Below, piece after piece: positions 19,044 to 25,922 of a stretch of DNA of 64,000 nucleotides. How positions within the stretch are numbered: position 1 is the stretch's first letter; each line of letters begins with the position of its first letter. Location: assembly GCF_020905345.1 (NCBI RefSeq), contig NZ_JAJJMO010000001.1:186001-250000 (forward strand), in the 5' to 3' direction. A model generated the notes under the pieces. That model was not told the DNA's origin and ran no database searches. It worked only from the letters and a program-made list of their open reading frames with translations. The position numbers and the translations under genes were made by a program. Source of the DNA: Flavobacterium pisciphilum. Lineage in GTDB: Bacteria > Bacteroidota > Bacteroidia > Flavobacteriales > Flavobacteriaceae.

Positions 19044-19133
19044 CGCACAGCAGAGGTGTTTTGGATTATCTAGCGCATAAAAAAACCTCGCCAGTATTTG
19101 ATTTCTATTCTTTGTCGATGCTCTTTGTCTTCA

Positions 19134-19160
19134 CGAGCGGGACGCTCGCGCCAGCAGGGG
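19134..19160. repeat. REP-like hairpin, copy 3
   Basis: Arms CGAGCG and CGCTCG with loop GGA, followed by CGCCAGCAGGGG. The hairpin and tail match copy 4 at 21465-21491. Confidence 0.7.
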
Positions 19161-19231
19161 CGAAAAAAGATTCAATATCACCACAGGTACATTTACGGCT
19201 ATTCCGTAATAATATCATTACATGATAAATC

Positions 19232-19267
19232 AAAAGCCACTCCGTTGTAAATGAAGTGGCTTTTTTG
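19232..19267. terminator. Terminator downstream of pentapeptide-repeat gene
   Basis: Arms AAAAGCCACT and AGTGGCTTTT with a T tract on the plus strand and a shorter one on the minus strand. It is 118 bases past the stop of the pentapeptide gene. The stem sequence is nearly the same as that of the permease terminator at 17172-17202. Confidence 0.7.
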
Positions 19268-19346
19268 ATTTGGACTACCCAAAGGTTGTTTTAATTTTAT
19301 GCGATATTACTATAAATCATTGGTAATCTGTAAATATTAAATGGAA

Positions 19347-19376
19347 TATTAACCACCAACACATCTGATACATTAC
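19347..19376. repeat. 30-base direct repeat, copy 1
   Basis: Identical over 30 bases to 21496-21525. Both copies lie just past the 3' end of a probable immunity gene on the minus strand, marking a cassette boundary in the Rhs-tip array. Confidence 0.8.
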
Positions 19377-19384
19377 TCATCCAA

Positions 19385-19864
19385 TCATTCTTTATAAATT
19401 GCTCCAAAAGATTTTGGATTGAATTTTTCAGGCCAAATAGTTTTACCATCATATATTGCCCCATTAAGAATTGCAGTTTCTAATCCAATACAATTCATAT
19501 TAGCACCCACAAGATTACAATTTGTAAAATCTGTGCGCTCAACTTTCGCTTCGCTAAAATCGCAATTAATAAGACTAGAATCATTAAAAGATGCAAAATA
19601 GATAATTGAGCCTTTAAAATTTGAGCTATCCATAATGCACTGACGCATATCTACCGTAATTAAGATTGCATCGTTAAAATTACAATTCTTTACAGTTGCT
19701 CCAAAAAGAAAAGCTCCTCTTAAATTTGTATTAATTAAACTACTACCTGTTAAATCGGTATTTTCCAATTTAGCCCTATGGAAATCTAAATTGTCCATAT
19801 TAATACCTTTCAAGTTTTCAAAGGGTAAGTTTAGAGACTTCCCATCTTCACAATAAATTTTCAT
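19385..19864 (-). CDS. Pentapeptide-repeat protein, probable immunity protein of Rhs tip 1
   Basis: The 159-residue cytoplasmic protein shows repeated five-residue units of the A(D/N)LxX type through most of its length (NLDFHRAKLENTDLTGSSLI, then NTNLRGAFLFGATVKNCNF and further units), predicting a right-handed beta-helix. It starts 10 bases after the stop of the Rhs tip with a ParB-like C-terminal domain. In polymorphic toxin systems the gene directly after the toxin is normally its immunity gene, so that is the proposed role. Some pentapeptide proteins mimic DNA and protect gyrase, so protection against a DNA-targeting toxin would make sense, but this is inference. Confidence 0.75.
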   Translation of the reverse strand: MKIYCEDGKSLNLPFENLKGINMDNLDFHRAKLENTDLTGSSLINTNLRGAFLFGATVKNCNFNDAILITVDMRQCIMDSSNFKGSIIYFASFNDSSLINCDFSEAKVERTDFTNCNLVGANMNCIGLETAILNGAIYDGKTIWPEKFNPKSFGAIYKE

Positions 19865-19874
19865 TTCAAAATAA

Positions 19875-21122
19875 TTAATGATTACCCCAATCTACCTTTG
19901 TTGCGACTGTATTCTGAATAGGAACAACCTTATTCGCTTGACTAGCTGAAATGGAACCAGGAACAGTTGGGGGGGTAGTTCCTACTAATCTTCCAGCAAT
20001 ATATCTATGATTACCATCTACAATAATATCACCAGCTACTTTAATTGGCGGAGGCACTGAGCCATTTTCTAACATTCTTACATATCTTTCAACTGCTGGT
20101 ATTGATACAGCACCTTGAGCGGTACGCATATTAGAACCTTTTAAAGCTTTAGCAATAGATTCCTCAGTTACTTCAATAGGAATAGTTGCAGCTCTAGGAC
20201 GAAAACCTAACACAGCCGTTGAAGCAGCCGCAATCAATTTTTGAGGGTCTGACCATTGACTTAACGCTTCACTATAAGACATTGCCAAAGCATTCCCTAA
20301 TGTTGGGTTTTGCAAATAATTTATTGCATTTTGTCTTGACCACTGAGTAGTAAATCCGTCCAATAAAGAATTCATTTGATTAACAGTTTTCATGCCTAGA
20401 AAACTTGCCTTCATATTGTCGTTCCACTCCTGTGAATCAGACATACTTGTTGAAGTATTCTTTATTAATTCTTTAAACTTCTTCAATTGGCTATTAGGAA
20501 CAACGATAATATCATTACTACCATCATTTGTATCCAATAATGTATTTCCTTTCGTGTCTTTATAAACTGTTTCAAAAGCCTCTCCAGTTAATCCAGTTGG
20601 GTCTACAAAAATTATAGGATTATTATGTACATATTGAAATGGTGATTCGCTTTCTGATATTTCTCCCAAAAGGTCAATGTTCATCCATCTACCAATTGCT
20701 GGGTCATAATTACGTGCTCCATAATCGTACATATTAAGCCCCAGTTCATCCTGCAATTCTTTTCCGTTGTATTTATACTTATAATTTTGTTGTTTATTAT
20801 CGGTATTATACCCCTCATGTTTTAATCCAAACGGGTAATAATTATTCTCTTCAAGAATTTCAAGAACGTTTTGAGCATTTTTTTTGTAGCTAAGGCGAAC
20901 GTTTACTAAATGATCTGTATAATTAAACACATAATTATAACTGTTTGTACCATTTACAGGAGTATTGTTTACATAGCCCTCAGCTGTTGGAAAATATTGC
21001 AATACATTAGCTTTATATTGGAACCCTCCCAAATATATGGTTTGCGTTACAGCTCCATTTTCAGTTACTGTTTTCTCTAGTTTTTGCCCTGTTGCATTGT
21101 AAATATGGGAAATGTTATTTGC
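19875..21122 (-). CDS. Orphan Rhs tip 1: RHS core end with ParB-like C-terminal toxin domain (no N-terminal region)
   Basis: The open frame begins after an in-frame TGA at 21123-21125, in the middle of YD-repeat sequence (HIYNATGQKLEKTV). There is no ATG before the core motif; TTG 21032 is the earliest plausible start. The RHS-associated core is clear: YYPFGLKHEGYNT, YNGKELQDELGLNMYDYGAR, NYDPAIGRWMNIDLLGE and NPIIFVDPTGLTG. After the PxxxxDPxG-type cleavage region comes a variable C-terminus. Its end (GDIIVDGNHRYIAGRLVG, preceded by IPAVERYVRML) resembles a ParB/sulfiredoxin-like nuclease fold. It is probably an untranslated or weakly translated remnant, or a silent toxin cassette. The pentapeptide-repeat gene 10 bases downstream is the likely immunity gene. 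Confidence 0.75.
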   Translation of the reverse strand, partial: ANNISHIYNATGQKLEKTVTENGAVTQTIYLGGFQYKANVLQYFPTAEGYVNNTPVNGTNSYNYVFNYTDHLVNVRLSYKKNAQNVLEILEENNYYPFGLKHEGYNTDNKQQNYKYKYNGKELQDELGLNMYDYGARNYDPAIGRWMNIDLLGEISESESPFQYVHNNPIIFVDPTGLTGEAFETVYKDTKGNTLLDTNDGSNDIIVVPNSQLKKFKELIKNTSTSMSDSQEWNDNMKASFLGMKTVNQMNSLLDGFTTQWSRQNAINYLQNPTLGNALAMSYSEALSQWSDPQKLIAAASTAVLGFRPRAATIPIEVTEESIAKALKGSNMRTAQGAVSIPAVERYVRMLENGSVPPPIKVAGDIIVDGNHRYIAGRLVGTTPPTVPGSISASQANKVVPIQNTVATKVDWGNH

Positions 21123-21397
21123 TCAATATTTTCCTCGCGAGTGTAACTACTTTTTTTTAAGAAGGTCCTTTTACATTTTCTTGCTTTGTAAAAATAGTAA
21201 AATATATAGATTACATACTCAATTGAAATAAAAAATGACAACTTTTCGTATATTCCTAATTCTGATAGATTTGCTTTTACATTGGGCTTATTTTTTTAGA
21301 ACGTTTTGATTTAAACTCAGATGAAAGTTAAAAAATCTTCAAATAAAACAAGCGCAGGATTAAAGCGTATTTGGTGTGTTTTGGATTATCTAGCGCA
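21123..21397. other. Non-coding spacer in Rhs-tip array
   Basis: About 275 bases between the broken 5' end of Rhs tip 1 and the terminator of the next cassette. Very AT-rich, with no gene; a promoter could be here but none is clear. Confidence 0.4.
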
Positions 21398-21434
21398 TAA
21401 AAAAACCTCGCCAGTATTTGACGAGGTTTTCTTT
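21398..21434 (-). terminator. Terminator of cassette 2
   Basis: Arms AAAAACCTCG and CGAGGTTTT around CCAGTATTTGA, with seven Ts following on the minus strand. It is downstream of the lipoprotein gene 21541-21873. Related copies are at 23723-23758 (intact) and 19079-19100 (3' arm deleted). Confidence 0.85.
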
Positions 21435-21464
21435 TCTATTCTTTGTCGATGCTCTTTGTCTTCA

Positions 21465-21491
21465 CGAGCGGGACGCTCGCGCCAGCAGGGG
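21465..21491. repeat. REP-like hairpin, copy 4
   Basis: Arms CGAGCG and CGCTCG with loop GGA, tail CGCCAGCAGGGG. It sits between the immunity gene stop and its terminator, as in the other cassettes. Confidence 0.7.
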
Positions 21492-21495
21492 AAAT

Positions 21496-21525
21496 TATTA
21501 ACCACCAACACATCTGATACATTAC
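21496..21525. repeat. 30-base direct repeat, copy 2
   Basis: Identical to 19347-19376. It lies 16 bases past the stop of the lipoprotein gene at 21541. Confidence 0.8.
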
Positions 21526-21540
21526 CCCATTAAATTTATA

Positions 21541-21873
21541 CTATTTTAAATTTAAAATTTTAAATAAGTTATTTTTAGTAATAAAAATACCACTATTACT
21601 TTCATAGCTTTTTTCATTAATAAAGTAAGAAATTGTATCAGTCTTTCTAAAAGCTATTATTCTATATTTAGTCGGAAACTTCAAAAAATATGTAGTTTTT
21701 TTTGACTTATAAATTGCTTCGTCAAACAAACATATTGTTCTATTATCACTAATTTTTTTAATTAAATTATTATTTTCATAAACGTCTAAATTTAAAATTT
21801 TAGACGTTTTGTTTCGGCATGCTAAAGTTGTAATTATTAAAATTAAACAACTAAAAAAATATATCAGTCTCAT
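21541..21873 (-). CDS. Small lipoprotein, probable immunity protein of Rhs tip 2
   Basis: The 110-residue product has a lipoprotein signal peptide (MRLIYFFSCLILIITTLAC, lipobox TLAC near residue 19) and no recognised domain. It starts 42 bases after the stop of the Rhs tip with the peptidase-like C-terminus. By position it is the candidate immunity lipoprotein, which would act in the periplasm or at the outer membrane. It is AT-rich like its neighbours. Function is inferred from context only. Confidence 0.65.
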   Translation of the reverse strand: MRLIYFFSCLILIITTLACRNKTSKILNLDVYENNNLIKKISDNRTICLFDEAIYKSKKTTYFLKFPTKYRIIAFRKTDTISYFINEKSYESNSGIFITKNNLFKILNLK

Positions 21874-21915
21874 AGTTTTAATTTTTCAAGCCAATTCAAA
21901 GAATTGATTTTTTCG

Positions 21916-22971
21916 TTATACCTTTGTTGGGCAGTTTTTTTTAACTTCACTTCCTGGATTTCTTATTACTTTAGTTCCAGTAGACTCTTTTAAATCCTTA
22001 AATAATCTATATTGTGTTACAATATTAACTTTATTTCCATTTACATCTGTTACTTCTTCTTTCCCCACACCATCTCTAAAAGCTTTTGCAACAAAATCAG
22101 TACAATTGTTTTTGATTAAATTGTACATGCTATTTTTTACATTATTCTCTAACTTATCCTTAATTTTCTCGTCATAGCTAGAAGAAGTTTTTACTCTTAA
22201 AATTCCATCTATTTCTTGTGGTTTATCTGTAAATGCAGGATTACTATTTTCAATATCTTTCATTGTCATATTTCCCCTTTTATTTACTTTACCACGAACA
22301 CTTTTATCATAATTTTTTTCACCAATCCCTTCTGCTGGTTCAAAATCATAATAGGTATATGTTCCATCTTCAATATTATTTCCTTTTTTGTCTGTAACAT
22401 AATTCCCATCCTTATCTTTTTTATAATTACTAATAGCCAAAGCCGCATGGCCTACATCTCCATTTTGAGAAAGCCAAATCAAAAGTATTATATCATTACC
22501 ATCAGGGTCAATTACATTTACTGGATTATTAATTGTGTAATTATAAGGGGATAAATCAGTATATTTTTCAGACATAGCATCCATATTCATCCAGCGACCA
22601 AGAGCTGGGTCATAATTTCTTGCTCCAAAGTCATATAAATTCAACTGAATCCCGCCAATACTCTCGTCTTGCAGTTCCTTGCCGTTGTACTTATACTTAT
22701 AATTTGGTTGTTTATTGTCGGTATTATATCCCTCATATTTTAAACCAAACGAGTAATAATTATTCTCTTCAAGAATTTCAAGAACGTTTTGAGCATTTTT
22801 TTTGTAGCTAAGGCGAATGTTTCCTAAGTGATCCGTATAATTAAATACATAATTTAAGTTATCAACTCCACTTGCAGGTGTATTATTTACGTATCTCTCT
22901 GCAGTCGAAAAAAATTGTAAACTATTGTATTTGAAATATGTAAACTTTTTTAAGAAGAAATATACATGAGC
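21916..22971 (-). CDS. Orphan Rhs tip 2: RHS core end with permuted-papain-like C-terminal domain (no N-terminal region)
   Basis: The frame is open from just after TGA 22972-22974, next to a REP hairpin, and contains no ATG until WMNMDAM; TTG at 22644 is the usual computed start. The core motifs YTDHLGNIRLSY, NYYSFGLKYEGYNT, YNGKELQDESIGG, LYDFGARNYDPALGRWMNMD and NPVNVIDPDGND are intact. The C-terminal domain has GDVGHAALAISNY followed later by NNCTDFVAKAFRDG. This His-then-Cys order is typical of circularly permuted NlpC/P60-like or papain-like thiol peptidases and amidases. This makes it a candidate peptidoglycan- or protein-cleaving toxin. The lipoprotein gene 42 bases downstream is its likely immunity partner. 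Confidence 0.75.
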   Translation of the reverse strand, partial: AHVYFFLKKFTYFKYNSLQFFSTAERYVNNTPASGVDNLNYVFNYTDHLGNIRLSYKKNAQNVLEILEENNYYSFGLKYEGYNTDNKQPNYKYKYNGKELQDESIGGIQLNLYDFGARNYDPALGRWMNMDAMSEKYTDLSPYNYTINNPVNVIDPDGNDIILLIWLSQNGDVGHAALAISNYKKDKDGNYVTDKKGNNIEDGTYTYYDFEPAEGIGEKNYDKSVRGKVNKRGNMTMKDIENSNPAFTDKPQEIDGILRVKTSSSYDEKIKDKLENNVKNSMYNLIKNNCTDFVAKAFRDGVGKEEVTDVNGNKVNIVTQYRLFKDLKESTGTKVIRNPGSEVKKNCPTKV

Positions 22972-23132
22972 TCACGAGCAAGATGCTCGCGCCAGCAGGG
23001 GGCTATAGCTAAATGTTGCGCGCAACTGACTTATTTATAAATCTTACCATCACACTCAAAATTAAAACTCAAAACAGTATCTTTTTTATGAATACTGAAA
23101 ATTAATTCTCCTTTCTTTTTTATGATAGTATC
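22661..23132. repeat. Near-identical direct repeat of about 470 bases, copy A
   Basis: Matches 25159-25629 almost base for base (a few substitutions and one indel). The repeat spans Rhs core, REP hairpin and the 3' third of the adjacent lipoprotein gene. Confidence 0.85.
22975..23001. repeat. REP-like hairpin, copy 5
   Basis: Arms CGAGCA and TGCTCG with loop AGA, tail CGCCAGCAGGGG. It sits exactly at the broken 5' edge of Rhs tip 2. Confidence 0.7.
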
Positions 23133-23381
23133 GCCAATTTCGATGTGATCACTATAAAGTGACCACCATTTTCCACTGCGGTTCGAATTACAATCACATC
23201 CTTTTTTAGTAATAGGATTAATTCCTCGATAATCAAAGATATTATCAATATCTCTAGGTATTCTTTCAACAATTAAAATACATTCATCAGACCTATAGCT
23301 TTCTGCGGATGCATCGCAATTATAAGATGGTCCACAAGAAAAGAAGGATAAACATATACAAAGCAAAAAATTATGTCGCAT
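23031..23381 (-). CDS. Lipoprotein paralogue A, probable orphan immunity protein
   Basis: I take ATG 23381 as the start (MRHNFLLCICLSFFSC), which gives a 116-residue lipoprotein with lipobox FFSC; a longer frame from 23423 lacks a proper signal peptide. It is a paralogue of the protein at 25528-25878, of the same length. The N-terminal two thirds are similar (CDASAE, DECILIVERIP, FDYRGINPITKKGCDCNS). The last 34 residues, from GDTIIKKKGELIFS to the end, are identical. It starts 10 bases after what looks like the 3' remnant of a toxin gene. It is probably an immunity lipoprotein left after loss of most of its toxin. Confidence 0.7.
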   Translation of the reverse strand: MRHNFLLCICLSFFSCGPSYNCDASAESYRSDECILIVERIPRDIDNIFDYRGINPITKKGCDCNSNRSGKWWSLYSDHIEIGDTIIKKKGELIFSIHKKDTVLSFNFECDGKIYK

Positions 23382-23391
23382 ATTTATATTT

Positions 23392-23484
23392 TTAAAATAA
23401 TTTATGGGAATTTGTAACACCATAGTTACCTCCTGTACTTGGCTTAAAATTAAGAAAAAGACTATTTACAGTAACTCCGATAGC
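23392..23484 (-). pseudogene. Remnant of a toxin gene 3' end
   Basis: A short minus-strand frame encodes VTVNSLFLNFKPSTGGNYG then VTNSHKLF and a stop at 23392-23394, ten bases before the lipoprotein start. It begins at a REP hairpin (23486-23500) and has no start codon. Position and compact spacing fit the surviving tail of an Rhs tip whose body was deleted. Confidence 0.4.
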
Positions 23485-23485
23485 G

Positions 23486-23500
23486 CAGATTTGGAATCTG
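23486..23500. repeat. REP-like hairpin, copy 6
   Basis: Arms CAGATT and AATCTG with loop TGG. The same stem appears at 23684-23698 with the loop complemented, so the two are in opposite orientation. Confidence 0.55.
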
Positions 23501-23683
23501 AGCTCGCAAAGATTATCCTTCAACAAATCTAATAAGATTGCCTCCAAATCATTATTTAATTTGAATAATTTATTACCGAACTAAAATAATAATTTTCTGC
23601 CAAAATTACAATCTTGTCTTTTACAGGATTGTTATAACTATAATCTATTTTTTATCTAAAAATCTGTATACACTTTGCGGGCA

Positions 23684-23698
23684 CAGATTCCAAATCTG
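23684..23698. repeat. REP-like hairpin, copy 7
   Basis: Arms CAGATT and AATCTG with loop CCA, followed by CACTGTCGG. It is inverted relative to copy 6, about 200 bases away. Confidence 0.55.
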
Positions 23699-23722
23699 CA
23701 CTGTCGGTTTTATTCTAGCACA

Positions 23723-23758
23723 TAAAAAACCTCGCCAATTGACGAGGTTTCCTTTTTT
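23723..23758. terminator. Terminator of cassette 3
   Basis: Arms AAACCTCG and CGAGGTTT with loop CCAATTGA, and T/A tracts on both sides. It is a diverged copy of the terminator at 21398-21434, including the flanking CTAGCRCAT sequence. Confidence 0.8.
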
Positions 23759-23779
23759 AATCGATTCTCTTTGTGAGCA

Positions 23780-23794
23780 CGGAAAGAATTTCCG
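23780..23794. repeat. REP-like hairpin, copy 8
   Basis: Arms CGGAAA and TTTCCG with loop GAA, tail CGCGATCGGG. The stem sequence is different but the architecture is the same as in other copies. Confidence 0.55.
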
Positions 23795-23835
23795 CGCGAT
23801 CGGGTTCTTGGTTTGTTTGCTTATTGTTGTGGGTA

Positions 23836-23861
23836 CGAGTGTGACACTCGCACAAGCTGGG
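23836..23861. repeat. REP-like hairpin, copy 9
   Basis: Arms CGAGTG and CACTCG with loop TGA, tail CACAAGCTGGGG. It lies 12 bases past the stop of the immunity gene at 23873. Confidence 0.6.
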
Positions 23862-23872
23862 GCATTATCCAT

Positions 23873-24385
23873 CTAATGATCTGAAACACTATCAAAATAA
23901 TTTTCAACTTCATTATTTAAAACATATTCTATTCTAAATATTTTATAATCAATATTATAATACAAAGAAAATCGATATTTAGAATCAATCGAATCATTAT
24001 TACCTAATGTTGTTTTAAATTTATTTTTATCGACTTGTTCTATATTACAATAAAAACTTGAATTCGGCCCATAGTAATATAACATCTCCTTTTTAACAGA
24101 TAATATTAATTTCTGTTCTTCAGACCTTTTCCCTAAATTAAATAACTTTTGAAAATATTCACCATTATTCTTATAAAAAATTATAGAATCGATTTCCTTA
24201 GATTCATTACATTTTTTTATAAGCACAAGTTTTGTTTTCATATCATAAACATTATAAAAACAATTTTCTTGTTTATTATATAATTGATAGCTGATATCTT
24301 GTTCTCTATGAATAAGAAAAATAGTTAAAATACTGATAACTATTAAACTTAATATTATTAAAAATGTCTTTCTATAGTCCTTCAT
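23873..24385 (-). CDS. Membrane-anchored protein, probable immunity protein of Rhs tip 3
   Basis: I take ATG 24385 (MKDYRKTFLIILSLIVISIL) as start, giving 170 residues. The longer frame to 24469 merely runs through the end of the toxin gene. One N-terminal membrane helix (about residues 7-26) is followed by a polar domain, probably periplasmic, without a recognised fold. The start codon overlaps the last 14 bases of Rhs tip 3, a translational coupling typical of toxin-immunity pairs. No homologue is recognised; the immunity role is inferred from the overlap and position. Confidence 0.7.
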   Translation of the reverse strand: MKDYRKTFLIILSLIVISILTIFLIHREQDISYQLYNKQENCFYNVYDMKTKLVLIKKCNESKEIDSIIFYKNNGEYFQKLFNLGKRSEEQKLILSVKKEMLYYYGPNSSFYCNIEQVDKNKFKTTLGNNDSIDSKYRFSLYYNIDYKIFRIEYVLNNEVENYFDSVSDH

Positions 24386-25468
24386 ATTTATGGTTGTTGG
24401 TTTCTCGTATCTGTTCGAATATCTTTCTTTTTTTATCCTCTTTTTTTGCAAGCTCATTCCAAAATTCAATATAGTTCTTAACTCCTTCGTGGCTATTATC
24501 CAAATCTCTTAAAGCTCTATGATCATCATCTTCAGAAGGTCCATTATCATTTACCTTTTCTACTTCTTTTATACCGCCCTTTCTAAAAGCACTAATTATT
24601 TCATCAATTATACCTGAGTTATGTGCAAAAAGCTCGTGTGTGATAGTTTCTAAATCTTCCCCAAAGGTCCAAATAGAAATATTCAATTTTTCATTATTTT
24701 CAGTAACGCTTACTGTACCATCTCTAAATGCAGCTCCTTTTATTCCGTTAAATTTTTTATCGTTTCCTTGTAAATCATATTGAATAATATTTAGATTAAC
24801 ATCTGAATACTTACCATTTTTATCAGCTTTGTAACCACTAAAGTTTTGGCCTTTTTTCATAAATTGTGATAGATAATTTCTCCCTGTGGTCGTAGACATT
24901 ACTTCTTTCATAGTAGAGAGAAGTTTCGGAGTAAAATAACCATATTGATTTATATCATCAAGAGAAGGTTTTTTAAGGTGATGTACAATCCAAGGTAGTA
25001 TATCTCTTCCATCAGGATCAATATAAAATATTGGATTATTCACAACATACACATATGATCCAATATTATAATATTTTTCTGCTTTAGGATCAATATTCAT
25101 CCAACTCCCTAATGAAGGATCATAATTTCTAGCTCCATAGTCGTACATGTTAAGCCCCAGCTCGTCTTGTAGCTCTTTTCCGTTGTACTTATACTTATAA
25201 TTTGGTTGTTTATTATCGGTATTATATCCCTCATGTTTTAAACCAAACGGGTAATAATTATTCTCTTCAAGAATTTCAAGAACGTTTTGAGCATTTTTTT
25301 TGTAGCTAAGGCGAACATTACCTAATGATCTGTATAATTAAACACATAATTTAAGTTATCAACTCCACTTGCAGGTGTATTATTTACGTATCTCTCTGCA
25401 GTCGAAAAAAAATGTAAACTATTGTATTTGAAATATGTAAACTTTTTTAAGAAGAAATATACATGAGC
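24372..25468 (-). pseudogene. Orphan Rhs tip 3: RHS core end with HExxxH metallopeptidase-like C-terminal domain; frameshifted
   Basis: The 3' part from ATG 25148 is an intact 258-codon frame: MYDYGARNYDPSLGSWMNID, VVNNPIFYIDPDGRD, then a variable domain with ETITHELFAHNSG and EDDDHRALRDLD. The HELFAH motif plus a downstream acidic/His segment suggests a zinc-metallopeptidase-like toxin. Upstream the core continues (YYPFGLKHEGYNT, YNGKELQDELGL). At about 25325-25335 one base is missing relative to the other two copies, placing a TAG in the core frame. Further upstream the core runs on to the REP hairpin at 25472 without an ATG. It is probably a decaying or silent cassette, although translation from 25148 of the toxin domain alone is possible. 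Confidence 0.72.
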
Positions 25469-25629
25469 TCACGAGCAAGATGCTCGCGCCAGCAGGGGGC
25501 TATAGCTAAATGTTGCGCGCAACTAACTTATTTATAAATCTTACCATCACACTCAAAATTAAAACTCAAAACAGTATCTTTTTTATGAATACTGAAAATT
25601 AATTCTCCTTTCTTTTTTATGATAGTATC
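25159..25629. repeat. Near-identical direct repeat of about 470 bases, copy B
   Basis: Pairs with 22661-23132. It contains the Rhs core segment with a one-base deletion, a REP hairpin, and the 3' third of the lipoprotein gene at 25528. Confidence 0.85.
25472..25498. repeat. REP-like hairpin, copy 10
   Basis: Arms CGAGCA and TGCTCG with loop AGA, tail CGCCAGCAGGGG; identical to copy 5 because it is part of the large direct repeat. Confidence 0.7.
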
Positions 25630-25878
25630 ACCAATAGCAATATCTTTTTTATAATCTGCCCACCATCTATCACTTCTACTAGAATTACAATCGCATTCTT
25701 TTTTAGTTGTTGGATTTATTCCTTTATAATCAAATCTGTCATCAGTATCAGTTGGTATTTCCCGTACAATTAAAAGACATTCGTCTCCTTTTAAATCTTT
25801 CGCAGAAGCATCACAATCATATGTAGGTCCGCAAGAATACAAACACAAAGCCAAGCATAATAAAATTATATATTTCAT
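25528..25878 (-). CDS. Lipoprotein paralogue B, probable orphan immunity protein
   Basis: The 116-residue lipoprotein (MKYIILLCLALCLYSC, lipobox LYSC) is similar in length and layout to the one at 23031-23381, with CDASAK, DECLLIVREIP, FDYKGINPTTKKECDCNS and WWADYKKD. The C-terminal 34 residues are identical to that paralogue while the middle has diverged. This fits either homogenisation of the 3' end by recombination or diversifying change in the specificity region. No toxin lies directly upstream; the preceding gene is a frameshifted lipoprotein. Orphan immunity genes are common in such arrays. Confidence 0.7.
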   Translation of the reverse strand: MKYIILLCLALCLYSCGPTYDCDASAKDLKGDECLLIVREIPTDTDDRFDYKGINPTTKKECDCNSSRSDRWWADYKKDIAIGDTIIKKKGELIFSIHKKDTVLSFNFECDGKIYK

Positions 25879-25922
25879 GATTTTTATTTTTTAAATAATT
25901 TATAAGTAAATGTAACACGTAG

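Larger units (their letters stand above)
18821..19384. repeat. Degenerate end of the Rhs-tip array: repeats and hairpins, no gene
   Basis: About 560 bases without a credible gene. It holds three small hairpins (18854-18869, 19030-19043, 19134-19148). A block at 19060-19160 matches 21380-21491 apart from an 11-base deletion that removes the 3' arm of a terminator. A full terminator lies at 19232-19267 and a 30-base direct repeat at 19347-19376. The region looks like debris of recombined toxin-immunity cassettes. Confidence 0.7.

Noticed and set aside
19016..19225. Plus-strand frame of 69 codons
   Set aside because: It runs through REP hairpins and a repeated terminator block; the similar frame at 21321-21533 arises from the same repeat. 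Not a gene.
21321..21533. Plus-strand frame of 70 codons
   Set aside because: It consists of the repeated terminator and hairpin block; no independent evidence of coding.
22216..22811. Plus-strand frames opposite Rhs tip 2
   Set aside because: Shadows of the Rhs core on the other strand.
23645..23872. Minus-strand frame of 75 codons
   Set aside because: It reads through hairpins and the cassette terminator; the apparent protein is an artefact of the repeats.
18821..25498. CRISPR array
   Set aside because: Hairpins differ in sequence and spacing is irregular; there are no uniform repeats with unique spacers and no cas genes in the window.
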